Counted from the stretch's first letter, positions 8,546 through 16,961 are shown. The stretch: 37,014 nucleotides of DNA from a cf. Phormidesmis sp. LEGE 11477 (GCF_015207105.1 NZ_JADEXO010000057.1:1-37014); one strand, 5' to 3'. Notes: generated from the letters alone by a model not told the origin. Made by a program: numbers and translations.

Positions 8546-9565
8546 ATGAGTTTCAACGGTCTAGCTAGACAAACATCTTTCAAGCTGTTTCTTAGGTCTG
8601 CTATAGCATCCAGTTTTGTTCTCCCTGTCGCTTTTCTTTCTAGTCAACTAGCGGCTAAAGCGGTCGAAAGTCCAACTGATAGTCAGATGGTGACAATCCA
8701 GTTCGAGAGTAGCGTGGGCGGTGAGCCTTTTGCCTGCGGCGACACGTATCGCCTGGGCTCAGCCGATAGTTTGGTGACGCCTTTAGACTTTCGATTTTAT
8801 GTATCGGAAGTAGCGCTGATGGACGCTGAGGGTAATGCCGTGCCGCTGGTGCTAGAGCAAGACGGTCTGTGGCAGCATCAGAATGTAGCGCTAATCGACT
8901 TTGAAGATAAAACGGGCGGCTGTGTCAATGGCACTTCTCAGACGCGGGCTCAGGTAGTGGGCGCAGTGCCGCCGGGTGACTACACCGGACTGAAGTTTAC
9001 GCTGGGCGTTCCCTTTGCGCTAAATCATATTGATTCGACCCTAGCGCCTTCGCCGCTGAATTTGACTTCGATGTGGTGGAACTGGAACTTTGGCTACAAA
9101 TTTGCTCGGATAGATTTTGAGAATGTGTCAGATGCGGCAGCGAGCAAGCACACGGCTGGTTCTGCAGACAATAGTTCTGTGGACACCGGCTCAACAGAGG
9201 CTGATTCAGCCAGCGGATCAGATCTTTCGCAGGCTTTCGCCATTCATTTAGGCAGCGTTGGCTGTCAGATGGATTCTGCTCAGCCCCCTGTGAGCTGTAG
9301 CGTTCCTAATCGCGCAGAAATTGTGCTGACTGATTTTGATCCGCTTCAGAATGTTGTGGTCACCGATCTAGCGGCCTTATTAGCCGAGACAAATCTATCA
9401 GAGAATCAAGAAGGCACGGCGGTTGGCTGTATGTCGAGCCCAGAAGATGGCGACTGTAGCGGTATTATGCAGAATTTAGGACTGCCTTTTGGCGATCGCG
9501 CTACCTCTGAGCCAACTGTTGCTGAGCCAACTGTCACTGAGCAAACTGTTTTTAGCGTTCAATAG
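8546..9565 (+). CDS. mbnP: MbnP-like copper-binding protein (metallo-mystery pair four-Cys protein)
   Basis: A 339-residue exported protein of the MbnP / metallo-mystery-pair four-Cys family. Signals seen, counted from the ATG at 8546: hydrophobic signal peptide ending near QLAAKA; four family cysteines at FACGD (64), GGCVNG (116), HLGSVGC (240) and VSCSVPNR (251); PFALNHIDSTLAPSPLNL followed by the Trp-rich MWWNWNFGYKFARIDFE (W167, W168, W170); and a C-terminal GCMSSPEDGDCSGIMQNLG. In methanotroph MbnP, copper binding depends on a Trp oxidised to kynurenine by the partner MbnH (known from the family). Odd here is a Ser/Asp/Gly-rich insert of about 35 residues between the Trp motif and HLGS, plus an EPTV-repeat tail. 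A TTG at 8522 is a longer alternative start; neither has a clear ribosome binding site. mbnH follows after 18 bp. Confidence 0.88.
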   Translation: MSFNGLARQTSFKLFLRSAIASSFVLPVAFLSSQLAAKAVESPTDSQMVTIQFESSVGGEPFACGDTYRLGSADSLVTPLDFRFYVSEVALMDAEGNAVPLVLEQDGLWQHQNVALIDFEDKTGGCVNGTSQTRAQVVGAVPPGDYTGLKFTLGVPFALNHIDSTLAPSPLNLTSMWWNWNFGYKFARIDFENVSDAAASKHTAGSADNSSVDTGSTEADSASGSDLSQAFAIHLGSVGCQMDSAQPPVSCSVPNRAEIVLTDFDPLQNVVVTDLAALLAETNLSENQEGTAVGCMSSPEDGDCSGIMQNLGLPFGDRATSEPTVAEPTVTEQTVFSVQ

Positions 9566-9583
9566 TCAAGTTTGTTAGGTTGA

Positions 9584-10846
9584 ATGGGGAAGCTATTACT
9601 CACCGAACCGATACTCGTAGAACCGATCAAAGTATTGCAGAAACTTTTACCGACTAGAAAACGACTGGCTAGAAAACTGCTAGAAAGGCGATCGCGTCGC
9701 TGGCTGAGCTGGCTGTTTGTCGGCCTGCTGGTTTTTAGCCTGTCACTTGGTCTAGATCGGGCAATGGGCGCAGAGCTAGCGGCTGACAGCGGTGACTTTC
9801 AGTGGGATTTGCCTAGTTGGATGCCCCAGCCAGTAGTGCCTGACGACAATCCGATGAGCGCGGCCAAAGTAGAGCTAGGTCGGCACCTATTTTACGAGCC
9901 GCGTCTGTCGGCGACGGGGGATTTTTCCTGCGCGACCTGCCATGTGCAGTCGTTGGCGTTTACCGATGGCAAAAAGACCTCCCCAGGTGCGACCGGGCAA
10001 ATGCACCATCTGAACTCGATGAGCCTGACGAATGTGGCGTACAACTCGGTGCAGACCTGGGCTAATCCGCTGATGCAGCATCTAGAGCAGCAGATGCTGA
10101 TTCCCCTGTTTGGCGAAGATCCGATTGAGCTAGGCATGGCTGGCAAAGAAGTCGAGTTGTTAGACGGCTTGCGAAACGATCCTGACTATTTGGCCAAGTT
10201 TCAGGCCGCTTTTGAGGAAGACGATCCGGTAAGCGTGCGGAATGTGACACAGGCGATCGCAGCTTTTGAGCGCACTATGGTCTCTTTTGACTCACCGTAC
10301 GATCGGTATCGCTATGGGGGCGATAGATCGGCCATCTCAGACTCAGCCAAACGCGGCGAAGCCCTCTTCACCAGCGAGCGTATGGAATGCTTTCACTGTC
10401 ATGGCGGCCTAAACTTTAGCGACTCTGCCCGTCACGAACGATCTGGATTTACTGAAATCGCCTTTCATAACACAGGGCTCTATAACATAGACGGCAACGG
10501 CGCATATCCACCGGGCAACACTGGCGTCGCCGAAGTCACACTCGATCCTAACGATATGGGCCGATTTCGAGCACCGACCCTACGGAATATTGAGCTAACC
10601 GCGCCATACATGCACGACGGCAGTATTGCTACGCTCTCAGAAGTGATTGACCACTACGCGGCAGGTGGGCGGACCATCACCGACGGCCCACATGCAGGCG
10701 TTGGTAGTGAGAACCCGCTCAAAAGTTCTTTCATCGCAGGTTTCTCAATCACAGAATCAGAAAGACAAGATCTCATCGCCTTTTTAGAAAGTCTGACCGA
10801 CGAGACCTTCATAACAAATTCTGCACTGAGCGATCCGAACATCTAA
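9584..10846 (+). CDS. mbnH: MbnH-like di-heme cytochrome c peroxidase family enzyme
   Basis: A 420-residue di-heme c-type protein of the MbnH branch of the bacterial cytochrome c peroxidase superfamily. It has an Arg/Lys-rich N terminus and one hydrophobic span (about 41-56, LSWLFVGLLVFSLSLG), so it is exported or membrane-anchored. Two heme c motifs are visible: CATCH (116-120) and CFHCH (259-263). Family-typical blocks include PPVVP-like PQPVVPDDNPMSAAKVELGR, SLAFTDGKKTSPG, NSMSLTNVAYN, GRFRAPTLRNIELTAPYMHDGS and a final FLESLTD. In methanotrophs MbnH uses a bis-Fe(IV) state to oxidise a specific Trp of MbnP to kynurenine; that function is inferred here from family and adjacency. It lies 18 bp downstream of mbnP, clearly the same transcript. 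The long basic N-terminal extension is unusual; internal starts are possible. Confidence 0.9.
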   Translation: MGKLLLTEPILVEPIKVLQKLLPTRKRLARKLLERRSRRWLSWLFVGLLVFSLSLGLDRAMGAELAADSGDFQWDLPSWMPQPVVPDDNPMSAAKVELGRHLFYEPRLSATGDFSCATCHVQSLAFTDGKKTSPGATGQMHHLNSMSLTNVAYNSVQTWANPLMQHLEQQMLIPLFGEDPIELGMAGKEVELLDGLRNDPDYLAKFQAAFEEDDPVSVRNVTQAIAAFERTMVSFDSPYDRYRYGGDRSAISDSAKRGEALFTSERMECFHCHGGLNFSDSARHERSGFTEIAFHNTGLYNIDGNGAYPPGNTGVAEVTLDPNDMGRFRAPTLRNIELTAPYMHDGSIATLSEVIDHYAAGGRTITDGPHAGVGSENPLKSSFIAGFSITESERQDLIAFLESLTDETFITNSALSDPNI

Positions 10847-10979
10847 TGCTTTGACTACTAAGCCAGATATCAGGAATGGTACACAGTGGCTTTGAAGTGA
10901 TCGGTTAAAGTATCAAAATATCTTGCTTGGGGTAACCTCTGCGGGTCAGTCAACACCATTGTCTGTAGGAGTCTTTTGT

Positions 10980-12890
10980 ATGTGCGGAATCGTTGGATAC
11001 ATTGGTACGCGCACCGCCAGCAATATTTTAATTGAAGGTCTAAAAACGCTGGAGTACAGAGGCTATGACTCGGCAGGTGTGGCCACTATTTCTGAAGGTC
11101 AGCTACAGCGCACCAGGGCAAAAGGCAAGCTAGTCAATCTGCAAACCAAGCTAGAAGGCTTAGAAGATCCGGCCAGACTCGGCATTGGCCACACTCGCTG
11201 GGCTACCCATGGCAAGCCTGAAGAGCACAACGCCCATCCTCATACCGACGAAGCTGAGCGCCTAGCGGTGGTGCAAAACGGCATCATTGAAAACTACAGA
11301 GAGCTGCGAGAAGAGCTGAAGGAAAAGGGCTATCAGTTTCGCTCTGATACTGATACCGAGGTGATTCCTCATTTAATCACCGAGTATCTAAAGCATCCGA
11401 CCGAAGGCATCCTTGCAGGCCAGTCGCCGTTTTTAGAAGCCTCTCGTCAGGCGGTGAATCGGCTAAAGGGCGCGTTTGCCTTGGCTATGGTGTCGGCTGA
11501 TTTTCCTGATGAGCTGATTGTGGTGCGGCAGCAGGCACCGCTGGTGATTGGCTTTGGCCAGGGCGAATTTTTCTGTGCCTCTGATACGCCGGCAATCATG
11601 CCCTATACCCAGGCCGTGCTGACGCTAGAAAATGGCGAGCTCGCTCGGCTGACGCCGATGGGCGTAGAGGTATACGAATTCAGTGGCCATCGACTAAAGA
11701 AGTATCCTCGGACGCTGAACTGGAACCCGATCATGGTCGAAAAGCAGGGGTTCAAGCACTTCATGCTTAAAGAGATCTATGAACAGCCTGGCGTGGTGCG
11801 TACCTGCTTAGAAACTTACCTAGATACAAACTGGGACACGCAGAGCGATCGCTCTCCGATCAAGCTCGCTCTACCAGACGCGCTGCTAGACGACTTGCAG
11901 CATATTCAGGTGCTGGCCTGTGGCACTAGCTGGCATGCGGCCTTAGTGGGCAAATATCTGCTAGAGCAGGTGGCAGGTATTCCAACGTTTGTGCAGTACG
12001 CCTCAGAGTTTCGCTATGCACCCGCGCCGATGATGGCAAATACGCTGACGATTGGCGTGACCCAGTCGGGTGAGACAGCAGACACCCTAGCTGCTCTAGA
12101 AATGGAGCAGGCGCGCCGAACCCAGATGAGTGCTAGCCGAGAAGACGACCATTACGCGCCGCGCATGCTGGGCATCACTAACCGGGTGGACAGCTCTTTG
12201 AGTCGGCTGATTCCGCACGTGCTGGGCACGATGGCCGGGATTGAGATTGGCGTAGCGGCAACAAAAACCTTTGTAGCGCAGCTGATGTCTTTCTACTTTC
12301 TGACTTTGGAGCTGGCCTATCGTAGACGGTCAATTTCCTCAGAGCGAATGGCCGAAATCATCGAAGGCATGCGCCAGCTTCCAGCTCAGCTAGAGCAGGT
12401 GCTAGAAAGTCAAGAGCGCTATGTCGAAGAGCTCTCGCATGACTTTTCTAATACGCAAGATTTTATCTTTGTTGGTCGAGGCATTAACTATCCAATTGCT
12501 CTAGAAGGCGCGCTAAAGCTCAAGGAAATTAGCTACATTCATGCGGAGGGCTATCCGGCTGGGGAAATGAAGCATGGGCCGATCGCGCTGCTAGATGAGA
12601 AGGTGCCAGTTGTCGCGATCGCCACCAAAGGAACCGTCTACGAAAAAGTACTCTCTAACGCGCAAGAAGCCAAAGCCCGCGACGCCAAATTGATCGGCGT
12701 CGTGCCAATGAACGAGCCCGAGGCCGAAGAGACCTTCGACGCGCTGTTGCCTGTCCCTGACGTGGACGAGCTACTCTCACCAATTCTCACAGTCGTTCCT
12801 GTGCAGCTACTGTCGTATCACATCGCAGCGCGGCGCGGATTGGATGTCGATCAGCCCCGTAACCTAGCGAAGTCAGTGACAGTAGAGTAA
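10980..12890 (+). CDS. glmS: Glutamine-fructose-6-phosphate aminotransferase (isomerizing)
   Basis: A 636-residue GlmS that makes glucosamine-6-phosphate from fructose-6-phosphate and glutamine, the entry step to peptidoglycan and LPS amino sugars. The N-terminal Ntn-hydrolase glutaminase domain begins MCGIVGYIGTR, with Cys2 the nucleophile freed by Met removal. That fixes the start at 10980, which also has AGGAG 8 nt upstream, and excludes the longer frame opening at 10923. Typical glutaminase blocks are TRWATHG and QNGIIENY. Two SIS isomerase domains follow, with VLACGTSWHA, TQSGETADT, EGALKLKEISYIHAEGYPAGE and the C-terminal PRNLAKSVTVE. Slightly longer than E. coli GlmS, as usual for cyanobacteria. 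No glmS ribozyme-like leader was recognised. Confidence 0.97.
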   Translation: MCGIVGYIGTRTASNILIEGLKTLEYRGYDSAGVATISEGQLQRTRAKGKLVNLQTKLEGLEDPARLGIGHTRWATHGKPEEHNAHPHTDEAERLAVVQNGIIENYRELREELKEKGYQFRSDTDTEVIPHLITEYLKHPTEGILAGQSPFLEASRQAVNRLKGAFALAMVSADFPDELIVVRQQAPLVIGFGQGEFFCASDTPAIMPYTQAVLTLENGELARLTPMGVEVYEFSGHRLKKYPRTLNWNPIMVEKQGFKHFMLKEIYEQPGVVRTCLETYLDTNWDTQSDRSPIKLALPDALLDDLQHIQVLACGTSWHAALVGKYLLEQVAGIPTFVQYASEFRYAPAPMMANTLTIGVTQSGETADTLAALEMEQARRTQMSASREDDHYAPRMLGITNRVDSSLSRLIPHVLGTMAGIEIGVAATKTFVAQLMSFYFLTLELAYRRRSISSERMAEIIEGMRQLPAQLEQVLESQERYVEELSHDFSNTQDFIFVGRGINYPIALEGALKLKEISYIHAEGYPAGEMKHGPIALLDEKVPVVAIATKGTVYEKVLSNAQEAKARDAKLIGVVPMNEPEAEETFDALLPVPDVDELLSPILTVVPVQLLSYHIAARRGLDVDQPRNLAKSVTVE

Positions 12891-13048
12891 GTGTTCGCAT
12901 TATGAGGTTGCATTATGAGAGAACTCACAGCGCCTTCTCAGTGCATTCTCAACACTTTCCTTCTATGGGCTCAGCATGGCACTGATGCATAGTCGCTATC
13001 CTGTTTAAGTATCAAAGAACACATTTTTTGCTTAAATAGGAACCTGCC

Positions 13049-13210
13049 ATGAAACGCCTTACTCTGTCTACTGGCCTTGCACTGATAGCAGTGATTGCCG
13101 CCTCTGCCGTGCCTACTGTTGCCCAGGCCGCCTCTGGTCAACAGCGATCTAGCGCCTCTAGTATTCACGAATTAGTTCAGTACAACCGAGACGTGCGTGA
13201 CAAAAACTAG
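13049..13210 (+). CDS. Small secreted peptide (53 aa precursor)
   Basis: A 53-residue ORF with a textbook signal peptide (MKRLTLSTGLALIAVIAASA ... VAQA, cleavage likely after AQA). It releases a short hydrophilic peptide of about 27 residues ending SIHELVQYNRDVRDKN. AGGA lies about 8 nt before the ATG, and a strong hairpin terminator follows at 13270. There is no Cys, so no disulfide-stabilised toxin fold is implied. I do not recognise a family or function; envelope-associated or secreted is inferred only from the signal peptide. It is flanked by glmS and purD on the same strand but separated by about 160 bp on each side, so it is probably its own transcription unit. Confidence 0.7.
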   Translation: MKRLTLSTGLALIAVIAASAVPTVAQAASGQQRSSASSIHELVQYNRDVRDKN

Positions 13211-13269
13211 TTGACTAAAAGACTTGCTGTTGATAGCTGCTGGCTCAACTCTCAATCGAAAGTTTACCG

Positions 13270-13305
13270 GCCTCCTTGAGCTGAACCGCTTGAGGAGGCT
13301 TTGTT
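13270..13305 (+). terminator. Hairpin terminator after the small secreted peptide gene
   Basis: GCCTCCT (13270-13276) pairs perfectly with AGGAGGC (13293-13299) across a 16-nt loop, followed by TTTGTT. It lies 60 nt after the peptide gene's stop and about 65 nt before purD. Confidence 0.6.
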
Positions 13306-13366
13306 GATCTAGGCAAGAAGATGTAGTCTATCTTGAGCGTCGATCTAGCAGGGTTGTCTGGGTTCT

Positions 13367-14755
13367 ATGAAAGCAATTGTGGTTGGCAGCGGTGGTCGTG
13401 AACATGCACTGGCTTGGAAGCTGCTGAAATCGCCTAATATAACCGAGGTTGTCTGCATTCCTGGCAATGGTGGTACGGCGCTACTTCCTGGCTGTCGCAA
13501 CGTAGCGATGGCAGTGACTGAAGCAGAAGGGATAGCCCGGTGTGCGCTGGTCAACAATATGGCCTTTGTGGTGGTAGGCCCCGAGCAGCCGTTAGCTGAA
13601 GGGCTAGCCGATCGGCTCAGCGATCAGGGCATCAAGGTCTTTGGGCCGAATCGCGATGGCGCTCAGATTGAGGCGAGTAAAGCCTGGGCAAAGGATCTGA
13701 TGGCTGAGGCTAATGTGCCAACGGCGGCGGCGGCGACGTTTACTGAGGCGGCTGATGCGATCGCCTACGTTCGGCAGCAAGGCACGCAAACCCAGGACGC
13801 CCAAAACCAGGACGCGCAAAACCAGAGTGAGCAGAACCAGAGCGCACCAATTGTGGTCAAAGCCGATGGGCTCGCCGCCGGTAAAGGCGTAACGGTTGCG
13901 ATGACCGCTGAGGATGCGATCGCTGCTGTCGAAGCCGCCTTTAGCGGACGGTTTGGCGCTGCCGGAGAGCGCGTCGTGATTGAAGAATTTCTAGAAGGTC
14001 AAGAAGTCTCTGTCTTGGCAGTGACCGATGGCCAAACGATTCGTCCGCTGCTACCGGCTCAAGATCACAAGCAGATTGGCGAAGGCGATACCGGCCCTAA
14101 TACAGGCGGCATGGGCGCTTATTCACCCACGCCCCTAATGCCAGCAGCGCTACTAGACCGCGTGCAAAAAGAGGTTCTAGATCCCACCCTAGACGCGCTG
14201 AAAGCTAGAGGCATCGACTATCGCGGCGTCCTATATGCGGGGTTGATCATCACACCTGCTGGCGATCCGAAGGTGATTGAGTTCAACTGTCGCTTTGGCG
14301 ATCCAGAAACGCAGGTGGTGCTCCCCTTGCTAGAAACGTCGCTAGACGAAATTGTGTTGGCCTGCTGCGAACAGCGCTTAGCAGATCTGCCTCCGTTCAA
14401 ATGGCAGGCAGCGGCCTCGGCCTGTGTGGTGATGGCGGCAAAGGGCTATCCAGGCGCGTACAAAAAAGGGCTTTCTATTGCTCTCAACGACGCCGAGTCA
14501 GACGATACGGTAGTGTTTCATGCGGGGACTCGGGTCAGCGAAGGCCAGCTTAAGAGTACGGGCGGTCGGGTTTTGGGTGTGAGTGCGATCGCGCCAAACT
14601 TCCAAGCGGCTCTCGATAAAGCCTACCGGGCGATCGACAAAATCGACTTTCCTGACAGCTACTATCGACGCGACATTGGCCATCGAATTAAAGGCTTTAC
14701 TGCGCTAAAGGAGAGCGAACCAAAGAGCGTTAATGAAGGCGGTAATAAAGACTAA
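13367..14755 (+). CDS. purD: Phosphoribosylamine-glycine ligase
   Basis: A 462-residue GAR synthetase catalysing the ATP-dependent joining of phosphoribosylamine and glycine, the second step of purine synthesis. The N domain begins MKAIVVGSGGREHALAWKL, with PGNGGTA. The ATP-grasp region shows VVKADGLAAGKGV, EEFLEGQEVSVLA, PAQDHKQIGEGDTGPNTGGM, EFNCRFGDPETQVVLPLL and the C domain VVMAAKGYPG...RVLGV. It is longer than the usual 420-430 residues mainly because of a Gln/Asn-rich insert at about residues 138-161 (QTQDAQNQDAQNQSEQNQS), encoded by a 15-bp tandem repeat just before the ATP-grasp strand IVVKADG. The insert lies where the lid subdomain begins and probably forms a surface loop. Housekeeping gene, ordinary otherwise. 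Confidence 0.96.
   Translation: MKAIVVGSGGREHALAWKLLKSPNITEVVCIPGNGGTALLPGCRNVAMAVTEAEGIARCALVNNMAFVVVGPEQPLAEGLADRLSDQGIKVFGPNRDGAQIEASKAWAKDLMAEANVPTAAAATFTEAADAIAYVRQQGTQTQDAQNQDAQNQSEQNQSAPIVVKADGLAAGKGVTVAMTAEDAIAAVEAAFSGRFGAAGERVVIEEFLEGQEVSVLAVTDGQTIRPLLPAQDHKQIGEGDTGPNTGGMGAYSPTPLMPAALLDRVQKEVLDPTLDALKARGIDYRGVLYAGLIITPAGDPKVIEFNCRFGDPETQVVLPLLETSLDEIVLACCEQRLADLPPFKWQAAASACVVMAAKGYPGAYKKGLSIALNDAESDDTVVFHAGTRVSEGQLKSTGGRVLGVSAIAPNFQAALDKAYRAIDKIDFPDSYYRRDIGHRIKGFTALKESEPKSVNEGGNKD
13790..13849 (+). repeat. 15-bp tandem repeat (4 units) inside purD
   Basis: Four consecutive 15-bp units (13790, 13805, 13820, 13835) share the core AACCAG(G/A)(A/G)CGCxCAA and encode Gln/Asn-rich pentapeptides. 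Units 1 and 2 are nearly identical; units 3 and 4 have diverged. The period is a multiple of three, so the frame is kept whatever the copy number. Confidence 0.85.
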
Positions 14756-14853
14756 TACCGAGTCCGCAAGCGCAGAATAACGCCAGCGACTAAAATAGTA
14801 TTAACAAAAAGACACCGACCTTCACAGACGTTCATTTTTATCGCCAAAGACTC

Positions 14854-14897
14854 AGCCCAGAGCCCTAGCCTAAAAGATCTAGCCCAGAGCCCCAGCC
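14854..14897 (+). repeat. 17-bp direct repeat in the nblS leader
   Basis: AGCCCAGAGCCCTAGCC at 14854-14870 recurs at 14881-14897 with one T-to-C difference, period 27 bp. It lies between purD and the nblS start, 13 bp before the ATG. No function is evident. Confidence 0.6.
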
Positions 14898-14909
14898 AAA
14901 GAAGTCGTC

Positions 14910-16961
14910 ATGCAACTGCTTACCAAAATCAAAGCACTACTTGCCAACTGGTGGAGCGACTTTACGCTGCAAACGCGCCTAATGACCGGAGCGACGCTCC
15001 TGGTCTCTTTGATTATGAGTGGGCTCACCTTCTGGGCTGTCAACACGATTCAGCAAGACACTCAGCTCAACGACACTCGCTTCGGTCGCGACCTGGGTCT
15101 GCTGCTAGCTGCTAACGCCGCGCCGCTGATCGAAACGAGCGATCGCGCCGAACTGGCCCGCTTTTCCTACAGCTTCTACGAAAGCACCTCTAGCGTCCGC
15201 TACATGCTCTATGCCGATCAGGCAGGCGAAATTTTCTTCGGCATTCCCTACTCCGAACCCGCCGTTCAAAATTCTCTCACGCTCAGAAGGCGGATGAAAC
15301 TGCCAGCCAACTACGCTAGCAGCGACTCTCCGCTAGTGCGTCAGCACATGACCCCGGCTGGCATCGTTACCGATGTTTTCGTTCCTCTAGTCGTTGAAGG
15401 CGACTATAAAGGCATGTTGGCGATGGGGATTACGCCTAATCCAACCGTGGTCGCCTCTTCTCATCTGACTCGCGACGTGACCGTTGCTGTCTTTATTTCA
15501 ATTTGGGTGATGGTGATTCTAGGTGCCGTCATCAATGCCCTAACTATCACGCAGCCGATTAAAGAGCTATCGACAGGGGTGAAAAATATCGCCGCTGGCA
15601 ATTTCAAACAGCGGATTGATTTGCCCTTGGGCGGCGAACTAGGCGAGCTGATCTACAGCTTTAACGATATGGCCGAGCGGCTAGAGCGCTACGAAGAGCA
15701 AAACATCGAAGAGCTCACCGCCGAAAAAGCCAAGCTAGAAAGCCTAGTTTCTACGATTGTGGACGGGGCGATTTTACTAGATCCTAAAACCAACCTGGTC
15801 TTGGCGAACGTGGCGGCGCGGCGGATGTTGGGATGGGAAGCGGCTGGTCCTCTTAGCGGCAGCATTCTAGATGGGCTGCAGCCAGAAGTTCGTGCTCAGC
15901 TAGCCCCCGCCCTAGCCCAGGCGCTAATTAGCGAAGCGCATAAGAGCAGTGAGTTCCGCATCTTGCTAGACGGCAACCGCACGATTCGCGTGCTGCTAAA
16001 CACCGTACTAGACCAGTCTCGTGCCAACGTCAAGGGGATGGCCATCACCCTGCAAGACATCACCCGTGAAGTGGCGCTCAACGAGGCCAAAAGCCAGTTT
16101 ATTAGCAACGTCTCGCACGAACTACGGACGCCGCTGTTCAACATCAAGTCATTCATCGAGACGCTGCACGAATACGGTGAAGATTTGAGCGAACAAGAGC
16201 GCCAGGAGTTTTTGGCAACAGCTAACAACGAAACCGATCGGCTGACTCGTCTGGTCAACGACGTGCTCGATCTGTCCCGCTTAGAATCGAATCGCCGTTA
16301 CGAATTTTCAGCCGTCGAGGTTCATCAGCCCATCGATCAGGTACTGCGAACCTATCAGCTCAATGCTAGAGACAAGCAGATCGAACTAGAGAGTGATATT
16401 GAACCAACGCTGCCCGCTGTCTTAGGCAACTATGACTTACTGCTTCAGGTGTTTGGCAATCTGGTGGGCAATGCGCTGAAGTTTACACCTGCTGGTGGCA
16501 AAGTCGTGATTCGGGCCTATCTTGCGCCCAGCCCTCAGCCGAATCTTTTGCAAAACGTGCGGATTGAGATTGGCGATACCGGTATTGGCATTGATGATGA
16601 AGACCAAGCGGCTATCTTTGAGCGATTTTTCCGGGTAGAAAACCGAGTACATACCCTAGAAGGTACTGGTCTAGGCTTATCCATCGTGAAGAATATTATG
16701 GACAAGCACAATAGCCAGATTAACCTGGTGGGCGAAGTCGGTGTCGGCACGACATTCTGGTTTGATCTACCGGTTTATGAGCTAGTGGATGAGCGATCGC
16801 AAGGCCAGGTGCATTTGGCCGACAGTCAGCACGCCGATAGCCAGCACGCCAGTCACCAGCACGCCAATAGTCGTCACCAAGAGAGCGACGAGAGGGCAAT
16901 AGATGAACCCAGCGAAGGCGCGTTAGAAAAGAAGACTTCTGAGGCGAGCATCAAGGGATAA
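14910..16961 (+). CDS. nblS: NblS-type membrane sensor histidine kinase
   Basis: A 683-residue kinase matching cyanobacterial NblS/Hik33, which signals high light, nutrient and cold stress and controls phycobilisome degradation and high-light genes. Domains: TM1 (about 22-46), an extracytoplasmic segment with the family-typical NDTRFGRDLGLLLAANAAP and STSSVRYMLYAD, TM2 (about 189-213), HAMP (about 210-263), PAS (about 275-390), HisKA with H403 in SNVSHELRTPLFNIKSF, and HATPase_c with GDTGIGID (555) and GTGLGLSIV (585). The last 50 residues are a low-complexity tail with SQHAD-like repeats encoded by a 15-bp minisatellite, beyond the kinase core. The partner regulator (usually NblR or RpaB) is not in this window. 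No good ribosome binding site is seen before the ATG. Confidence 0.93.
   Translation: MQLLTKIKALLANWWSDFTLQTRLMTGATLLVSLIMSGLTFWAVNTIQQDTQLNDTRFGRDLGLLLAANAAPLIETSDRAELARFSYSFYESTSSVRYMLYADQAGEIFFGIPYSEPAVQNSLTLRRRMKLPANYASSDSPLVRQHMTPAGIVTDVFVPLVVEGDYKGMLAMGITPNPTVVASSHLTRDVTVAVFISIWVMVILGAVINALTITQPIKELSTGVKNIAAGNFKQRIDLPLGGELGELIYSFNDMAERLERYEEQNIEELTAEKAKLESLVSTIVDGAILLDPKTNLVLANVAARRMLGWEAAGPLSGSILDGLQPEVRAQLAPALAQALISEAHKSSEFRILLDGNRTIRVLLNTVLDQSRANVKGMAITLQDITREVALNEAKSQFISNVSHELRTPLFNIKSFIETLHEYGEDLSEQERQEFLATANNETDRLTRLVNDVLDLSRLESNRRYEFSAVEVHQPIDQVLRTYQLNARDKQIELESDIEPTLPAVLGNYDLLLQVFGNLVGNALKFTPAGGKVVIRAYLAPSPQPNLLQNVRIEIGDTGIGIDDEDQAAIFERFFRVENRVHTLEGTGLGLSIVKNIMDKHNSQINLVGEVGVGTTFWFDLPVYELVDERSQGQVHLADSQHADSQHASHQHANSRHQESDERAIDEPSEGALEKKTSEASIKG
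16824..16868 (+). repeat. 15-bp tandem repeat (3 units) in the nblS 3' end
   Basis: Three 15-bp units starting at 16824, 16839 and 16854 share CAGCACGCC and encode the His/Gln-rich pentapeptides SQHAD, SQHAS and HQHAN in the C-terminal tail of the kinase; a degraded fourth copy follows. Confidence 0.8.

Noticed and set aside
10923-10979. Longer N terminus for glmS
   Set aside because: The catalytic Cys must follow the initiator Met; the ATG at 10980 has AGGAG upstream.
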